A DNA stretch of 32,679 nt from Caulobacteraceae bacterium (GCA_003165275.1 PLSW01000222.1:1-32679), one strand, 5' to 3'. Counted from the stretch's first letter, positions 1-8,262 are shown. Notes: generated from the sequence alone by a model not told the origin. A program made the numbers and translations.

Positions 1-11
1 GCGTTTGTTGT

Positions 12-72
12 CCTCCACCGCGTAGTGGGGGAGGTGGCGCGGCGCGAAGCGACGTGACGGAGGGGGCGTCGG
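12..72 (+). repeat. REP-like palindromic element, copy A
   Basis: Begins with a short inverted repeat (CTCCACC...GGGGGAGGTG) followed by a GC-rich segment with GCGCGAAGCG and ending in GACGGAGGGGGCGTCGG. The same arrangement recurs at 20051-20182 (an inverted pair), 31454-31514 and 32205-32267. It is a dispersed non-coding family, probably of the REP/palindromic-element kind. The family name is not known to me. Confidence 0.75.
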
Positions 73-130
73 GCCGCTGCACTATTGCCCCACGAGCGAG
101 CCCACCCCGTCGATCGCATGCCAAGCCTAC

Positions 131-228
131 TTTCGAGGCCGGGGCCAACTCAAGGACGGCCCCGAAGGCGCCGCCGCGGAGCGGCGCGGCCAAGAGGCCG
201 CGTCCTTGACTTGGCCCCGGCCTCGAAA
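131..228. repeat. Large imperfect inverted repeat (28-bp arms)
   Basis: The arm at 131-158 is the reverse complement of 201-228 with a single mismatch, around a 42-bp centre that contains its own smaller palindrome (CGCCGC...GCGGCG near 169-186). It lies just downstream of the small minus-strand membrane-protein gene. There is no T-tract after either arm, so it is not a standard intrinsic terminator. A dispersed palindromic element or a cruciform-forming site is more likely. Confidence 0.8.
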
Positions 229-255
229 AATCATTCCATCATGCGTTCGACGCCA
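214..255. repeat. 42-bp direct repeat, copy 1
   Basis: Positions 214-255 are identical to 2684-2725. The copy covers most of the right arm of the 131-228 inverted repeat and the last codons of the minus-strand small ORF (GVERMME and its stop). Identity over 42 bp in two places about 2.5 kb apart is well beyond chance. Confidence 0.9.
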
Positions 256-518
256 AGGACTGACGGTGGCGCCGGAGCACCCTTCGGGGGCAAGCGGTGC
301 TGATCGTCGTCGTCTTCGTCGTCATCGCTCGCAAGCGCCACCCCGACGAAGCCCGTGAACGCGACATACGGGACGCCGATCACCCATTTGAGCCAAGCTG
401 GCGCGTGATGGTCATCGAGAAATTGAGCGCCCACGGCCGTAAGCGCGAGCATTCCAATGACGACGACCGGCGCCACTATGGGCTGATGCTTTAGGACGAA
501 CGCTCGCAATCCCGTCAT
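231..518 (-). CDS. Small two-pass membrane protein, function unknown
   Basis: A 95-aa protein that I do not recognise. Two hydrophobic stretches are visible, at about residues 14-33 (PIVAPVVVIGMLALTAVGA) and 43-63, followed by a very acidic run SDDDEDDDD at about 64-72 and a proline-rich tail ending GVERMME. The ATG at 518 is preceded by an A/G-rich stretch, rc of 519-535, containing AGGAAAAAGG. It starts 26 bp after the sppA stop on the same strand, so cotranscription with sppA is possible. Its last codons fall in a 42-bp repeat also found at 2684-2725, which suggests the 3' end was supplied or overwritten by a repeat. The membrane topology is inferred from hydrophobicity only. Confidence 0.55.
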   Translation of the reverse strand: MTGLRAFVLKHQPIVAPVVVIGMLALTAVGAQFLDDHHAPAWLKWVIGVPYVAFTGFVGVALASDDDEDDDDQHRLPPKGAPAPPSVLGVERMME

Positions 519-544
519 TTCGGGTTCGCCTTTTTCCTCGTGCC

Positions 545-2302
545 CTACAGCCGCGGCACGTCCGCCAGCACCGTCGCACCATGCGCCCGCATCTGCAGGG
601 TGTTCAGCTGGTCGACCATGCCGCTGGTCTTCGGGTCGGCCAGCAGGCGCTCGATCCCCACCAGGGTCTTCATCGAGGCTGCGTTGGCGCCGACGGCGTG
701 GAAGAGGGCGGCGAAGGGGGACTTGGGGGCGCCGATGGTGCGCAGATGCACCTCGCCGGCGATCCCGGCCAGGGTCTTGGCCTTGTCCACCGCCTCGTAG
801 AAGCCGCCCACCTCGTCCACCAGGCCCAGGGCCTTGGCCTGGGCGCCGGTCCAGACCCGGCCTTTGGCGATCTCGCGCACGTGGTCCGGGGTCATGTGGC
901 GGCCGGTGGCCACCCGGTCGATGAAGCCGTCGTAGACCTTGTCGATGGCGGCGGCGAAGGCGGCCTGCTGGCGGGGGGTGAAGGCCTCCCCCGAGCCGCC
1001 GGAGCCGGCGTAGTCGCCGCCGACGCTGACCTGCCGCAGGTCGACCCCGAACTTGGCCAGGGCCGGCCCGACCACGATCTTGCCGCCGAAGACGCCGATG
1101 GAGCCGGTGAGGGTGCTGGGCTCGGCGACGATGGCCGAGGCCTCCGATGAGATCCAGTAGCCCCCCGAGGCGCCGTAGGTTCCCATGGACACCACCACCG
1201 GCTTTTCCACCTTGGCCGCGCGTACGGCGGCGAGGATCTGCTCGGAGGCGGTGTCCGATCCGCCCGGCGACGAGAGGCGCAGGACGATGGCCTTCACCGA
1301 TGGGTCGCGGGCGGCGGTGTAGAGGGCGCTGGAGACCGCGTCGGAATTGATGTTGTCGGAGCCGAAGCCGTCGCTGACCCCGGTGGTGATGTCGCCCTCG
1401 GCGTTGATCACCGCCACCGTGGGCGTGCCCAGGCCGCCGTCGACCCCGTCGCTGGCCGCGTAGCTGTCGATGTCCATCAGCCTGGCGCCGTCGCCGCCCA
1501 GGGCCACGGCGGCCAGCTGGGCGTCGCGCACCTGGCCGAGCTTGTCGACCAGGCCCTTGGCCAGGGCGTCCCCGGCGTCATACGGGCCGGCCTCCAGGAT
1601 CGCGCGCAGGGCGGCGGGGTCCTTCTTGCGGTCGGCGGCGGCGGCGGCCAGGGCGGTCTCGTAGACCGAGCCCATCCACGACAGCTGCGCCTCCCGGTGG
1701 GCCGGGGTGTAGTCGTCGTAAAGGTAGCCGTTGACCGCGTTCTTGTACTGGTAGCGCTGCTGGAAATCGGCCTTCACGCCGTACTTGTCGAAGAAGCGCT
1801 TGAAGAAGACGTCCTCGGTGGACAGCCCCACGGCCTGAAAGGGCGCGCCGGGCTGCATCCAGAATTCGTTGGCCGCCGTGCCCAGCATATAGGTCGAGGT
1901 GATCACCCCCGAGGGATAGAGGCCCTGGCTGTGGGCGATGATCGGCTTGCCGGCGGCGCGGAATTTCTTGAAGGCCAGCCGCAGCTCGTCGGCCTCGCCG
2001 GGGGAGATCCCGGTTTCCGGCAGGCGCACGAACAGGGCCTTCACATGGCCGTCGGTCTCGGCCCGGTGCAGGGTCTGCACCACCGACATCACCGACAGGG
2101 TCGAGCCCTTGAAGAGGTTGATCGCGCCGGAGTCCTGATCGGTCAGGCCGCGGCGCAGATCCAGCGACAGCACCGCCGCCCTCGGCGGCGGGGCGGGGCG
2201 GGCCGATCCCGCGACCATGCTGATGAACAGCAACGGCACGCCGATGAAGAACAGCACGAGGCCGGCGAACACCCCGGCCATCGTCAACAAGAACTGCTTC
2301 AT
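545..2302 (-). CDS. sppA: Signal peptide peptidase SppA, 67K type
   Basis: Membrane-anchored serine protease of family S49 that degrades signal peptides left in the inner membrane. The protein is 585 aa from the ATG at 2302. This start is preferred over an upstream ATG at 2359 because it begins directly with [10 protein letters not shown] and the single N-terminal membrane anchor (about residues 3-28). The two-domain 67K layout is present: the general-base lysine lies in the N-terminal half (QYKNAVN, K187) and the nucleophile in the C-terminal half (YGASGGYW, S379). Spacing matches the E. coli Lys/Ser dyad arrangement. Length is normal for the long SppA class. The gene stands between tRNA-Pro and a small membrane-protein gene, all on the minus strand. 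No disruption is seen. Confidence 0.95.
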   Translation of the reverse strand: MKQFLLTMAGVFAGLVLFFIGVPLLFISMVAGSARPAPPPRAAVLSLDLRRGLTDQDSGAINLFKGSTLSVMSVVQTLHRAETDGHVKALFVRLPETGISPGEADELRLAFKKFRAAGKPIIAHSQGLYPSGVITSTYMLGTAANEFWMQPGAPFQAVGLSTEDVFFKRFFDKYGVKADFQQRYQYKNAVNGYLYDDYTPAHREAQLSWMGSVYETALAAAAADRKKDPAALRAILEAGPYDAGDALAKGLVDKLGQVRDAQLAAVALGGDGARLMDIDSYAASDGVDGGLGTPTVAVINAEGDITTGVSDGFGSDNINSDAVSSALYTAARDPSVKAIVLRLSSPGGSDTASEQILAAVRAAKVEKPVVVSMGTYGASGGYWISSEASAIVAEPSTLTGSIGVFGGKIVVGPALAKFGVDLRQVSVGGDYAGSGGSGEAFTPRQQAAFAAAIDKVYDGFIDRVATGRHMTPDHVREIAKGRVWTGAQAKALGLVDEVGGFYEAVDKAKTLAGIAGEVHLRTIGAPKSPFAALFHAVGANAASMKTLVGIERLLADPKTSGMVDQLNTLQMRAHGATVLADVPRL

Positions 2303-2419
2303 CGCCGGTCCGCCCGTGAGGATTACAAGCCAACCTAGCGGGCGGACGGGCCCGGTCAAATGGAGTCGCGCCCTAAGGGCTGCGGATTCCGGACCTGTGT
2401 GGCTTCTGGGCGGGAAAGT

Positions 2420-2496
2420 TGGTCGGAGTAGGAGGATTCGAACCTCCGACCCCCGCCTCCCGAAGACGGTGCTCTACCAGACTGAGCTATACTCCG
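2420..2496 (-). tRNA. tRNA-Pro (anticodon CGG)
   Basis: On the minus strand the acceptor stem CGGAGTA pairs with TACTCCG, followed by discriminator A and an encoded CCA (rc of 2420-2422). The anticodon stem CCGTC/GGCGG encloses the loop TTCGGGA, giving CGG. The T arm contains the TTCGAAT loop. Total length is 77 nt including CCA. Confidence 0.95.
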
Positions 2497-2600
2497 ACGC
2501 GAGCCGGGGCTTATAGACGAGGCCCCCCGGCGCCGCAAGCGGCCCTGGCCCTTGTATTTCGGCCGCCCGCCGGCGAAGGGCCACGGAGGGACGGCGGCGG

Positions 2601-2616
2601 TGTTTCACGTGAAACA
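2601..2616. promoter_or_regulatory. parS centromere-like site (ParB binding)
   Basis: The sequence TGTTTCACGTGAAACA is a perfect 16-bp palindrome and matches the widely conserved bacterial parS consensus. It lies between the divergent tRNA-Pro and tRNA-Gln genes, outside any coding sequence. In Caulobacter-type chromosomes parS sites nucleate ParB and sit close to the origin, so this may mark an origin-proximal position. An isolated ectopic site is the alternative. I saw no second copy in the window. Confidence 0.85.
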
Positions 2617-2683
2617 AAAGTGGAACGCGAAGATGGCCCCTGGGAACACCTCTCCCCATGGGAGAATGTGAGTCGACGCCGCC

Positions 2684-2725
2684 GCCCCGGCCTCGAAAAA
2701 TCATTCCATCATGCGTTCGACGCCA
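2684..2725. repeat. 42-bp direct repeat, copy 2
   Basis: Identical to 214-255. Here only one arm of the large inverted repeat is present, plus the GVERMME-coding part in reverse orientation, with no gene around it. The rest of the 2540-2890 interval holds the parS site, a half palindrome TCTCCCCATGGGAGA near 2651, and nothing else that I recognise. Confidence 0.85.
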
Positions 2726-2891
2726 TAGTCCGACGACGCAGCCGGCCAAGCCGCGCTTGAGGGTCCGCACCCGGTTGCAATGCCCGGATCGGTGCGATAT
2801 GCCCCTCCCCCTCGCGCCCAGCCGCTCAGCGGACGGATCGCGCCGACGACGACCCCCGCAGGCGCTGCCTGCGTCACAGGGGCCGGCCCGT

Positions 2892-2965
2892 TGGGGGATG
2901 GTGTAATGGTAACACTGCGGTTTTTGGTACCGTCATTCTAGGTTCGAGTCCTAGTCCCCCAGCCA
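2892..2965 (+). tRNA. tRNA-Gln (anticodon TTG), integration target
   Basis: Acceptor stem TGGGGGA pairs with TCCCCCA, then discriminator G and encoded CCA. The anticodon stem GCGGT/ACCGT encloses TTTTGGT, giving TTG. The T arm is CTAGG-TTCGAGT-CCTAG. The last 21 bp (2945-2965) are duplicated at 8519-8539, so the gene is the attachment site of an integrated element and has stayed complete after integration. Confidence 0.95.
2945..2965 (+). repeat. attL (21-bp att repeat, left)
   Basis: The 3' end of tRNA-Gln from the T loop to CCA, identical over 21 bp to 8519-8539 and in direct orientation. The bases on both outer sides differ. Confidence 0.92.
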
Positions 2966-3027
2966 AGGCTTCCCAAAGCCTATAAAGATCAAAAAGTTCA
3001 GCGCCCGTAAGCCTTTTGCATCCAGAC

Positions 3028-3050
3028 TGCTGCAAAAAGGTGCTGCAAAA
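3028..3050 (+). repeat. Candidate integrase arm sites, left
   Basis: Two direct copies of TGCTGCAAAA, at 3028-3037 and 3041-3050, 13 bp apart and about 65-85 bp inside the left att site. The same motif recurs three times near the right end. This placement fits arm-type binding sites of a tyrosine recombinase. The function is inferred. Confidence 0.6.
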
Positions 3051-3059
3051 GTGGGCCTG

Positions 3060-4613
3060 ATGAAAAACGTCGAAAAGCGCGGTGACACCTACTTTGTCCG
3101 GGTCGTGATTCCCCAGGACGTGCGGCATGCGTTCGGACAATCCACCTTCACCGAGAGCCTGCGAACAAAAGACCAGGTTGAGGCGATTGAGCGCGCCGCA
3201 CCGATCATTGCCGCGATCAAGCGGCGCATCGCCGCCGCGCGCCGAAAGCAGTCCCCTCTTCCGAGGACGGCGCCGACCGAGGCGCGGCTGATGGTGGTCT
3301 CTCCGGATGACGTCTTCGAGGCGGTTGGGCGCTGGCGCCGCGACCACATCCAGCAGGCCTATATCGATCACGCCAACGCGCTTGTGGCGCCGGTCAACCC
3401 GTTCAGCGACGAGGGCCGGCAGCTTTCAGACAGGCTCTACGCGCTCCAGCGGTCGGCCTGGACCGAGCTGTCAGATTTCGACACCCGCTACGTGGAGGCG
3501 CTGAACGTCCAGGGCCTCGCCCTGGCGGTCGAGCACCCGATCATCGCCAAGACGCGGCACTGGTTCGGGCAGGCCTGGCTCGAGGCTGAACGGCGCATTG
3601 GCGAATTCAGGCAGGGCGATTTCAGCAACTGGCCTGAACTGGGCGAAACGCCCGCCCCACCACCGGCGACGAACGACACGCCTGTGGCGGCGAACCCCAG
3701 GGCTTCCGAGCCGGAACTGCTGCGCCTTGGCCAGTTGCTCGACCGATATATCCAGCGCGAACGGCCCAATGAGGACCGCCGGCTCAAAACCTACATCCGG
3801 CGGCTGTCAGAGTTCCTGGGCGATCCGCTGATCCGCGATATCACCACCTCCGACATGGATCGCTTCCTGGTTCAGCTGCGGCGGTTTCCGCGCACCAAGC
3901 GCCCCGAAGTCGAAAAGATGTCGTTCTCCAAGGTCGTCGCCGCCTACGCGACCGACGAAAAGACGCCCCGCCTCACGGACAAGACGATCTGGGCGAACTG
4001 GTTCGTATTCTACAAGCGGCTGTTCCGCTTCGCGCAAGACCGCGATTGGATCGCGCACAATCCCGTTTCGGCCGCCATGCCGAGGAAGCCGCGCAAGCGC
4101 GCCCTTGAGCGCAAGCCCTACGGCCCTGAGCAGATCGCCGAACTGTTCAGCCGCCCCATGTTCACCGGCTGCACCTTATCAATGACCAAGGCCGGCAAAC
4201 CCTATGGCCTGCGGGAAAAGCCCGGCCCGACGATCCGCAAGGACGCCTACTATTGGCTCCCCATCCTGGGCCTCTGGACTGGGTGCAGGGTCGAGGAGAT
4301 GGGGGGCGCCATGGCGGCGGACATCAAACAGGAGGACGGGATCTGGTTTCTCGACCTGCGGGACCGAAACGACCTGAAGACGGATGACTCCTCGCCGCGT
4401 CCCATCCCCCTACACCAGGGCCTCCTGAACACTGGCTTTCTCGACTACGTGCAGACGCTTGATCCCGGCGGGCGCCTGTTTCCGGATTTGCCGCATGATC
4501 CGAATGACGTGGAGGCTTCCACGGCGGGTTTCACCAAATGGTGGGGACGATGGTCGGACGCGAACGGCTTTCCTGACCCGACGCTGGCGTCCGGCTGCTG
4601 GTCCAACCGGTAG
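3060..4613 (+). pseudogene. Tyrosine recombinase/integrase, C-terminus lost
   Basis: Site-specific recombinase of the phage-integrase family, which would insert the element into tRNA-Gln. The start is the ATG at 3060 (MKNVEKRGDTYFVR); a GTG at 3051 is possible. The N-terminal 40 residues resemble the DUF6538-type domain common in proteobacterial island integrases. A SAM-like core-binding region follows at about 230-330, then the catalytic domain with the first arginine in WTGCRVEE and the strand lysine in DLKTDDSSPRP. After SDANGFPDPTL (about 4585) the frame runs for eight unrelated codons to a stop. The HxxR motif and the nucleophilic tyrosine are missing. The join coincides with the end of an ATPase gene facing it, indicating a deletion. 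The protein should be inactive. Confidence 0.9.
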
Positions 4614-5519
4614 AAGATCGGCGAATGGGTGGTCACGAACAGCTGGAAGTGGTTGGAATTGGCCACACGGCTCACCAGATCGGCGGCCATCTTAAAGGCG
4701 GCCGACATTTCGACGTTGTTTTCCGGCTCCTCGAAGCCCCAGAGGTGAGTGTAGCGGACTCCGCCGCGCGTTAGCAGTTCGTCGCGCTTTTCTGCGATGA
4801 AGCCTAGGATCATTGGGATATGCCGGATCTTGATGCCGTCGCCGCGCCGAGACAGCGGCACGTCACCGGAATTGATCTCCAGGCTCTCGAAAATCTGGCG
4901 CAGATTGTCAGGCAGACGCATAGTCGCATCGCCACTGAACGCCGCCCGAATGGTGTCGAGTAGCGCCTTGAGTTGCGCGCCCAACTGGTTCTGGAACGCA
5001 CCAGCCGACTCTTTGAGCGGCCGCTCGGCCACTGAGGATAGCACGTCGTAAAGTTGACCTTGCAGATCTGCGAAGAAGGCCTGGTCCTTGATCGCAGGGA
5101 TGTAGGTAAACTGGATGCGGTCGAGCAATGACGGAATCTTACTTCGGGGCGGGAATGGAACGTCACCGACGAAGCTGCGCTTCTCAAGATCGCGGACTTC
5201 ACCCTCCTCGCGCCAAACCTTGCGCCATTCGACCAGTTTGGGGAACTCCTCCTTCTGGTAGGAATCGGGCAGTTCGAAGCGAATACGGATTTCGATCTGG
5301 CGCGCAGTTTTTTTCCGGACCGGTGCAAACTGATTGTAGTCGCGGCTGAAGTCGAAGGCTTCATTGGAGCCCGGTCTGCCCCTTGAAGAACAAGTTCAAC
5401 GCACGCAGGACATTGGACTTTCCCGCGTCGTTCGCGCCCACAAAGGTTGTGATCCAATCGCCGTCGATGTCAGCGGAGGCTATGGATCGGAAATTCCGAA
5501 TGGCTATGTGACGGATCAA
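4585..5519 (-). pseudogene. OLD-like AAA ATPase, frameshifted and truncated
   Basis: Remnant of an SMC/OLD-type ATPase gene (AAA_15/DUF2813 group). The frame opens at a TTG at 5519, which is the only plausible start because an in-frame stop lies just upstream. It encodes LIRHIAIRNFRSI and a Walker A GANDAGKSN. Near 5365-5380 the frame shifts: the first frame hits a TGA, and the continuation NEAFDFSRDYNQFAPV is in another frame. The second part (to 4585) contains the Walker B-like WGFEEPENNVE and the H-loop TTHSPIFYRL. Homology ends at about DQQPDAS, where it joins the truncated integrase, so any C-terminal TOPRIM nuclease domain is lost. Such ATPases occur in anti-phage systems, but no partner gene remains here. 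Confidence 0.85.
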
Positions 5520-5894
5520 GAGCTCTGCCTCTGGCTAAGCTTCACCATCAACCTGTTCGCGGCTGGATTGCAACACGACCCAATCATGAGCTTCAACACG
5601 GCCCCCGCGTGGCCCTTTGAGCCTATAGGCCAGTAACCATCGTTCACAAACCATCGCCGAATTCCAATCCTGCGGGACTCGGAACGTCAGATCACGGATC
5701 ATCGCGCCGCCCTGAAAAGACTGTCGCTACCGCCTGCCAGCCCGTCGAGCATAGGGAACGGAGCACCCACCCGCGCACGTGGCTCCGTTAAGCGAACACC
5801 CAACGGTTAGCCTGTTCACCCTTCCCTGGCGCTGAGCCACTGTCGGCCCACCCACGTGTCGGCCGCGATCCAAACTGGTCGCGCGCAGGTCGTG
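5520..5894. other. Non-coding interval between ATPase remnant and hipA
   Basis: No gene with a credible start, homology or coding bias was seen on either strand. A 23-codon minus-strand ORF ends at the TTG start of the ATPase remnant and could only matter as a leader. The stretch has a lower GC content than the chromosomal genes, in keeping with island DNA. Confidence 0.4.
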
Positions 5895-7175
5895 TCAGAT
5901 CGGACCCGCTGCGGACCCGAAACCCGGATAAGCGAAAGCGCCTCCAATGAGGTCGCAATCGCGCTGGGAGACGCCCTGTGCGCGGGCGACCTCATACCAG
6001 GACGCGATCACCTGTTGCTCCATACCCCTGACGATAGCCTCGGCCTCATCGGCATTGAGTAAGAACCGGGGGCTCTGCGAGACGAGGTTCGCGGCTGTCG
6101 CCGCGCGGCCGAAATCGCCGACTGTCAGCGCCAGGTCCCGGCGCTCGAGGCTCACCGGCGAAGTCGGCGTGAGGTCGTACGCAGGTGATAAGCGCCAGTC
6201 TCGATCCCTTGCGATCACCGCATGATTTCGCGGATGATCGTCTGAATTCGAGATAAGGGCGTTGAAACACATTCGCCGGAATAGCTCGTGCGCATCCCGC
6301 TTCGGGTCGGCCGATGCGCGCCGCAATTCCTCGACCAGAAGAACATAGGACCAGCGGTCTCGGGAACGGTGGCTGTCTTCGGTGCGTAGCAATGTCAGCG
6401 CGCTCACCATGCGCGCGCGGGTGTAACCCGCAGCCACCTTCTCGCGATCGAATCGGCGGACCATGAGCACGTCACGCCCTCCAGCGACGACCACCTTGCT
6501 CTGGGCGGCGTTCAAACCACAGGCACGTGCGAGTGTGAGCATGGCATGCTCCACCCTTGCGCTGTTCCAGCGATCGTCTTGCCGATTGAACTTGGCGATC
6601 CACAGCGCTCCGTCGTCTTCGACCACAGCCTTTGGCCGCGCGCCGCCCATCGACGTGCCGACCAGCAGCAGCTCCTGGATCTGCTCGTTGGCTGCGTCCA
6701 GCGGCAGTTCTTCCTCGGCGACGATGGCGTCGGCGATGCGCTGAAGCTTCTCCAGTGCGACGGTCTGGTTGAAAATGCGCATGGGCGCCGGGGGCTGCTG
6801 GTTTAGGCCAAATCCAAGCGCGCCGGCGCGGTCGTCGGCTGAATGCAGCAGATAGTCCAGTTCGCTCAGCTCACTCTTGCCGGCGTGCCTCTCGATGACG
6901 CGCCGGCCCCAATAGTCCGGCCCGGCGTCTCGGAGGGCGCCGAATACGCCGCGCAGCGCCGCCGTCTCGTAGGTTCGCGAGGCAAGCTTCAATTCCACGG
7001 GATCGAGCTCGACGGCGTCTGCGCGCGCCAGATAGGAACGGCCATAGACGAACCTGCCGATCGAGGCGCCGGTGCGGTCCGTCTGAAGCTGGAAGCGGCC
7101 AGCTGTCACCGGCTCCGTGGCCCCGGGCAGGGTGGTGTAGACGTAGCATTCGCCGTCCTGGGACTCAGAAGTCAT
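5895..7175 (-). CDS. hipA: HipA-like serine/threonine kinase toxin
   Basis: Toxin of a type II HipBA module. HipA proteins are protein kinases; the E. coli member phosphorylates glutamyl-tRNA synthetase and induces dormancy. The protein is 426 aa, close to the family size. The N-terminal 100 residues form the HipA-N1 couple domain (FVYGRSYLARADAVELDPVE). The kinase part has LLVGTSMGGARPKAVV (regulatory loop plus ATP-binding lysine region), the catalytic motif ISNSDDHPRNHAVI and the metal-binding LSPAYDLTP. All key residues appear present, so it is probably functional. The start ATG at 7175 overlaps the upstream antitoxin gene by 11 bp, which implies translational coupling. The kinase target in this host is unknown. 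It is the best-preserved cargo of the tRNA-Gln island. Confidence 0.92.
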   Translation of the reverse strand: MTSESQDGECYVYTTLPGATEPVTAGRFQLQTDRTGASIGRFVYGRSYLARADAVELDPVELKLASRTYETAALRGVFGALRDAGPDYWGRRVIERHAGKSELSELDYLLHSADDRAGALGFGLNQQPPAPMRIFNQTVALEKLQRIADAIVAEEELPLDAANEQIQELLLVGTSMGGARPKAVVEDDGALWIAKFNRQDDRWNSARVEHAMLTLARACGLNAAQSKVVVAGGRDVLMVRRFDREKVAAGYTRARMVSALTLLRTEDSHRSRDRWSYVLLVEELRRASADPKRDAHELFRRMCFNALISNSDDHPRNHAVIARDRDWRLSPAYDLTPTSPVSLERRDLALTVGDFGRAATAANLVSQSPRFLLNADEAEAIVRGMEQQVIASWYEVARAQGVSQRDCDLIGGAFAYPGFGSAAGPI

Positions 7176-7506
7176 TGTCGAGGCCTTCGCTACGACGCGC
7201 CCGCGTGCGCTCCTTTGCCCTCGCGAGCGTCAATCCCTCCTCGTCACGAGTCGGATCAGCCAGATTCTCGACACCCCCGAGCAGATCGTAGGCCCAGAGG
7301 AGGCCGACGTAGACGGCGACAGCGGTGGTCGCCTTGCCGCGTTCCGCATCAGCGACCGCTCGACGGCCGGCACCGATCTTTGCGGCGGCTTCGTCGATCG
7401 TGAGATTGCGACGCAACCTGGCTATCCGCAGGTCCGCCCCGAGACGGCTCAGCGCGAGCTCAACCGCGTGCGGCGGGGCGATGGATAGGGCGTTACGTGC
7501 AGCCAT
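7165..7506 (-). CDS. hipB: HipB-like Xre-family antitoxin
   Basis: A 113-aa DNA-binding antitoxin expected to neutralise the overlapping HipA kinase and autorepress the operon. The helix-turn-helix covers about residues 22-75: LRIARLRRNLTIDEAAAKIG, then AGRRAVADAERGKATTAVAV. It is followed by a basic tail with the sequence ARAKERTRARRSE. The ATG at 7506 is the first start; the gene ends inside hipA. The upstream 120 bp hold four copies of a CTTCAAG-type motif that are good operator candidates. The recognition helix is unusual for the family (no clear Q at its start), so the HTH call rests on overall pattern and position. Confidence 0.85.
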   Translation of the reverse strand: MAARNALSIAPPHAVELALSRLGADLRIARLRRNLTIDEAAAKIGAGRRAVADAERGKATTAVAVYVGLLWAYDLLGGVENLADPTRDEEGLTLARAKERTRARRSEGLDNDF

Positions 7507-7507
7507 G

Positions 7508-7629
7508 CGCTTTCAAGAGCTCCTTAGCGCAGGTAGCGCTTCCTTGAAGGCTAGCTTATTTCAGCGACAAACTCAAGATCGCCGGCCTTCAAGGGCGCAA
7601 AAGGAGCGTTAGTGTGCCTTCAAGAGCGC
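7508..7629. promoter_or_regulatory. Candidate operator array upstream of hipBA
   Basis: Related motifs occur at 7508-7520 (GCTTTCAAGAGC), 7536-7550 on the minus strand (CCTTCAAGGAAGCGC), 7586-7598 (CCTTCAAGGGCGC) and 7617-7629 (CCTTCAAGAGCGC). The last two are direct repeats 31 bp apart. They crowd directly in front of the hipB start, where an autorepressor would bind. Binding by HipB is inferred. Confidence 0.5.
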
Positions 7630-7790
7630 GAGGTGTGAGCGACATATCTCAATTTCCGAGGGACCGGCTCACGGATCCGATTGAGCGGATCTACCGACAG
7701 CACATAGGTCGGATTTACCATGCGCCGCCGATCATGTTCGGATTTCGCATTTTTTTCATGATGACGCGGTCATGTTAAGCGCGACACGAG

Positions 7791-7910
7791 TCACCTGCCC
7801 ACTCTCAGGGCCTTCAGCGCCACAACATTATCCGCGTCATCAAGCACGACCAAAGTCGCTGTCTTGCCCAGATGTTCATCCACACGCGCCTGGCGGGCGC
7901 GTCGCGCCAT
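7791..7910 (-). pseudogene. 39-codon ORF, likely remnant of a hipA-type partner
   Basis: The ORF starts with the ATG at 7910, whose A is the last base of the upstream HTH gene's stop (TGATG), so it is translationally coupled. It encodes MARRARQARVDEHLGK and ends after VVALKALRVGR. HipA proteins often begin with MARR plus a basic stretch, and a different frame just downstream reads VWMN, a common HipA beginning, so a small deletion may have shifted the frame. It is too short to be a full toxin. The interval 7630-7790 downstream shows nothing further. It could also be a genuine small protein. Confidence 0.4.
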
Positions 7911-8161
7911 CAGAATATTGCCTCAAGGTCGGCCACACTGCTGCTCGAACGGGCACGGACGACGAGCTCAAGGTCGAGCACAGCCAGTGCGTCCATCAGC
8001 GTTGTGAGTTTGGTATCGACTTCGCCGCCTTCCAGACCGGAAACCGTCGCCTGGCGACGGTTGATGCGTTGACCAAGTTCGGCCTGGGAAAGACCGAGGC
8101 TCTTGCGCCGCCTCCGCAGCGCTGCGCCGAGTTGGGTGGGCGTGCGGGCGAGTTGGTCCAC
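7910..8161 (-). CDS. HipB/HigA-like HTH transcriptional regulator
   Basis: Xre-family helix-turn-helix protein of 83 aa. The start is taken as GTG at 8161 (VDQLARTPTQLG) because GGAG lies about 9 nt upstream, and because the longer frame to 8284 would encode through palindromes that look like operators. The HTH is clear: LGAALRRRRKSLGLSQAELG, then RRQATVSGLEGGEVDTKL, with the classic SQAELG and ATVS helices. The C-terminal end SVADLEAIF resembles the tail of stand-alone HipB antitoxins that precede hipA. Its coupled downstream gene is only a 39-codon remnant, so this is probably an orphaned antitoxin that may still repress its own promoter. Confidence 0.85.
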   Translation of the reverse strand: MDQLARTPTQLGAALRRRRKSLGLSQAELGQRINRRQATVSGLEGGEVDTKLTTLMDALAVLDLELVVRARSSSSVADLEAIF

Positions 8162-8178
8162 AGGTATGCGCTCCAGCG

Positions 8179-8262
8179 TATGGAGTCTCCATATAAGCTC
8201 GGGTGGATAAGAGATCGATATACGCCTTGGCGTATTTCTTGGAAAAATACGCTTGGGCGTAT
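8179..8262. promoter_or_regulatory. Operator region of the orphan HTH gene
   Basis: Three palindromes lie upstream of the GTG at 8161: TATGGAGTCTCCATA at 8179-8193, ATACGCCTTGGCGTAT at 8220-8235 and ATACGCTTGGGCGTAT at 8247-8262. The last two share the pattern ATACGC-N4-GCGTAT and are 27 bp apart. This is the expected pattern for cooperative binding of a dimeric Xre repressor. Binding is inferred. Confidence 0.65.

Noticed and set aside
131-228. Large inverted repeat as a transcription terminator
   Set aside because: No T-tract follows either arm, and the stem is far longer than usual; it fits a repeat element better.
2303-2359. Longer SppA start at 2359
   Set aside because: It adds 19 residues before a normal N-terminal membrane anchor and has no better ribosome-binding site.
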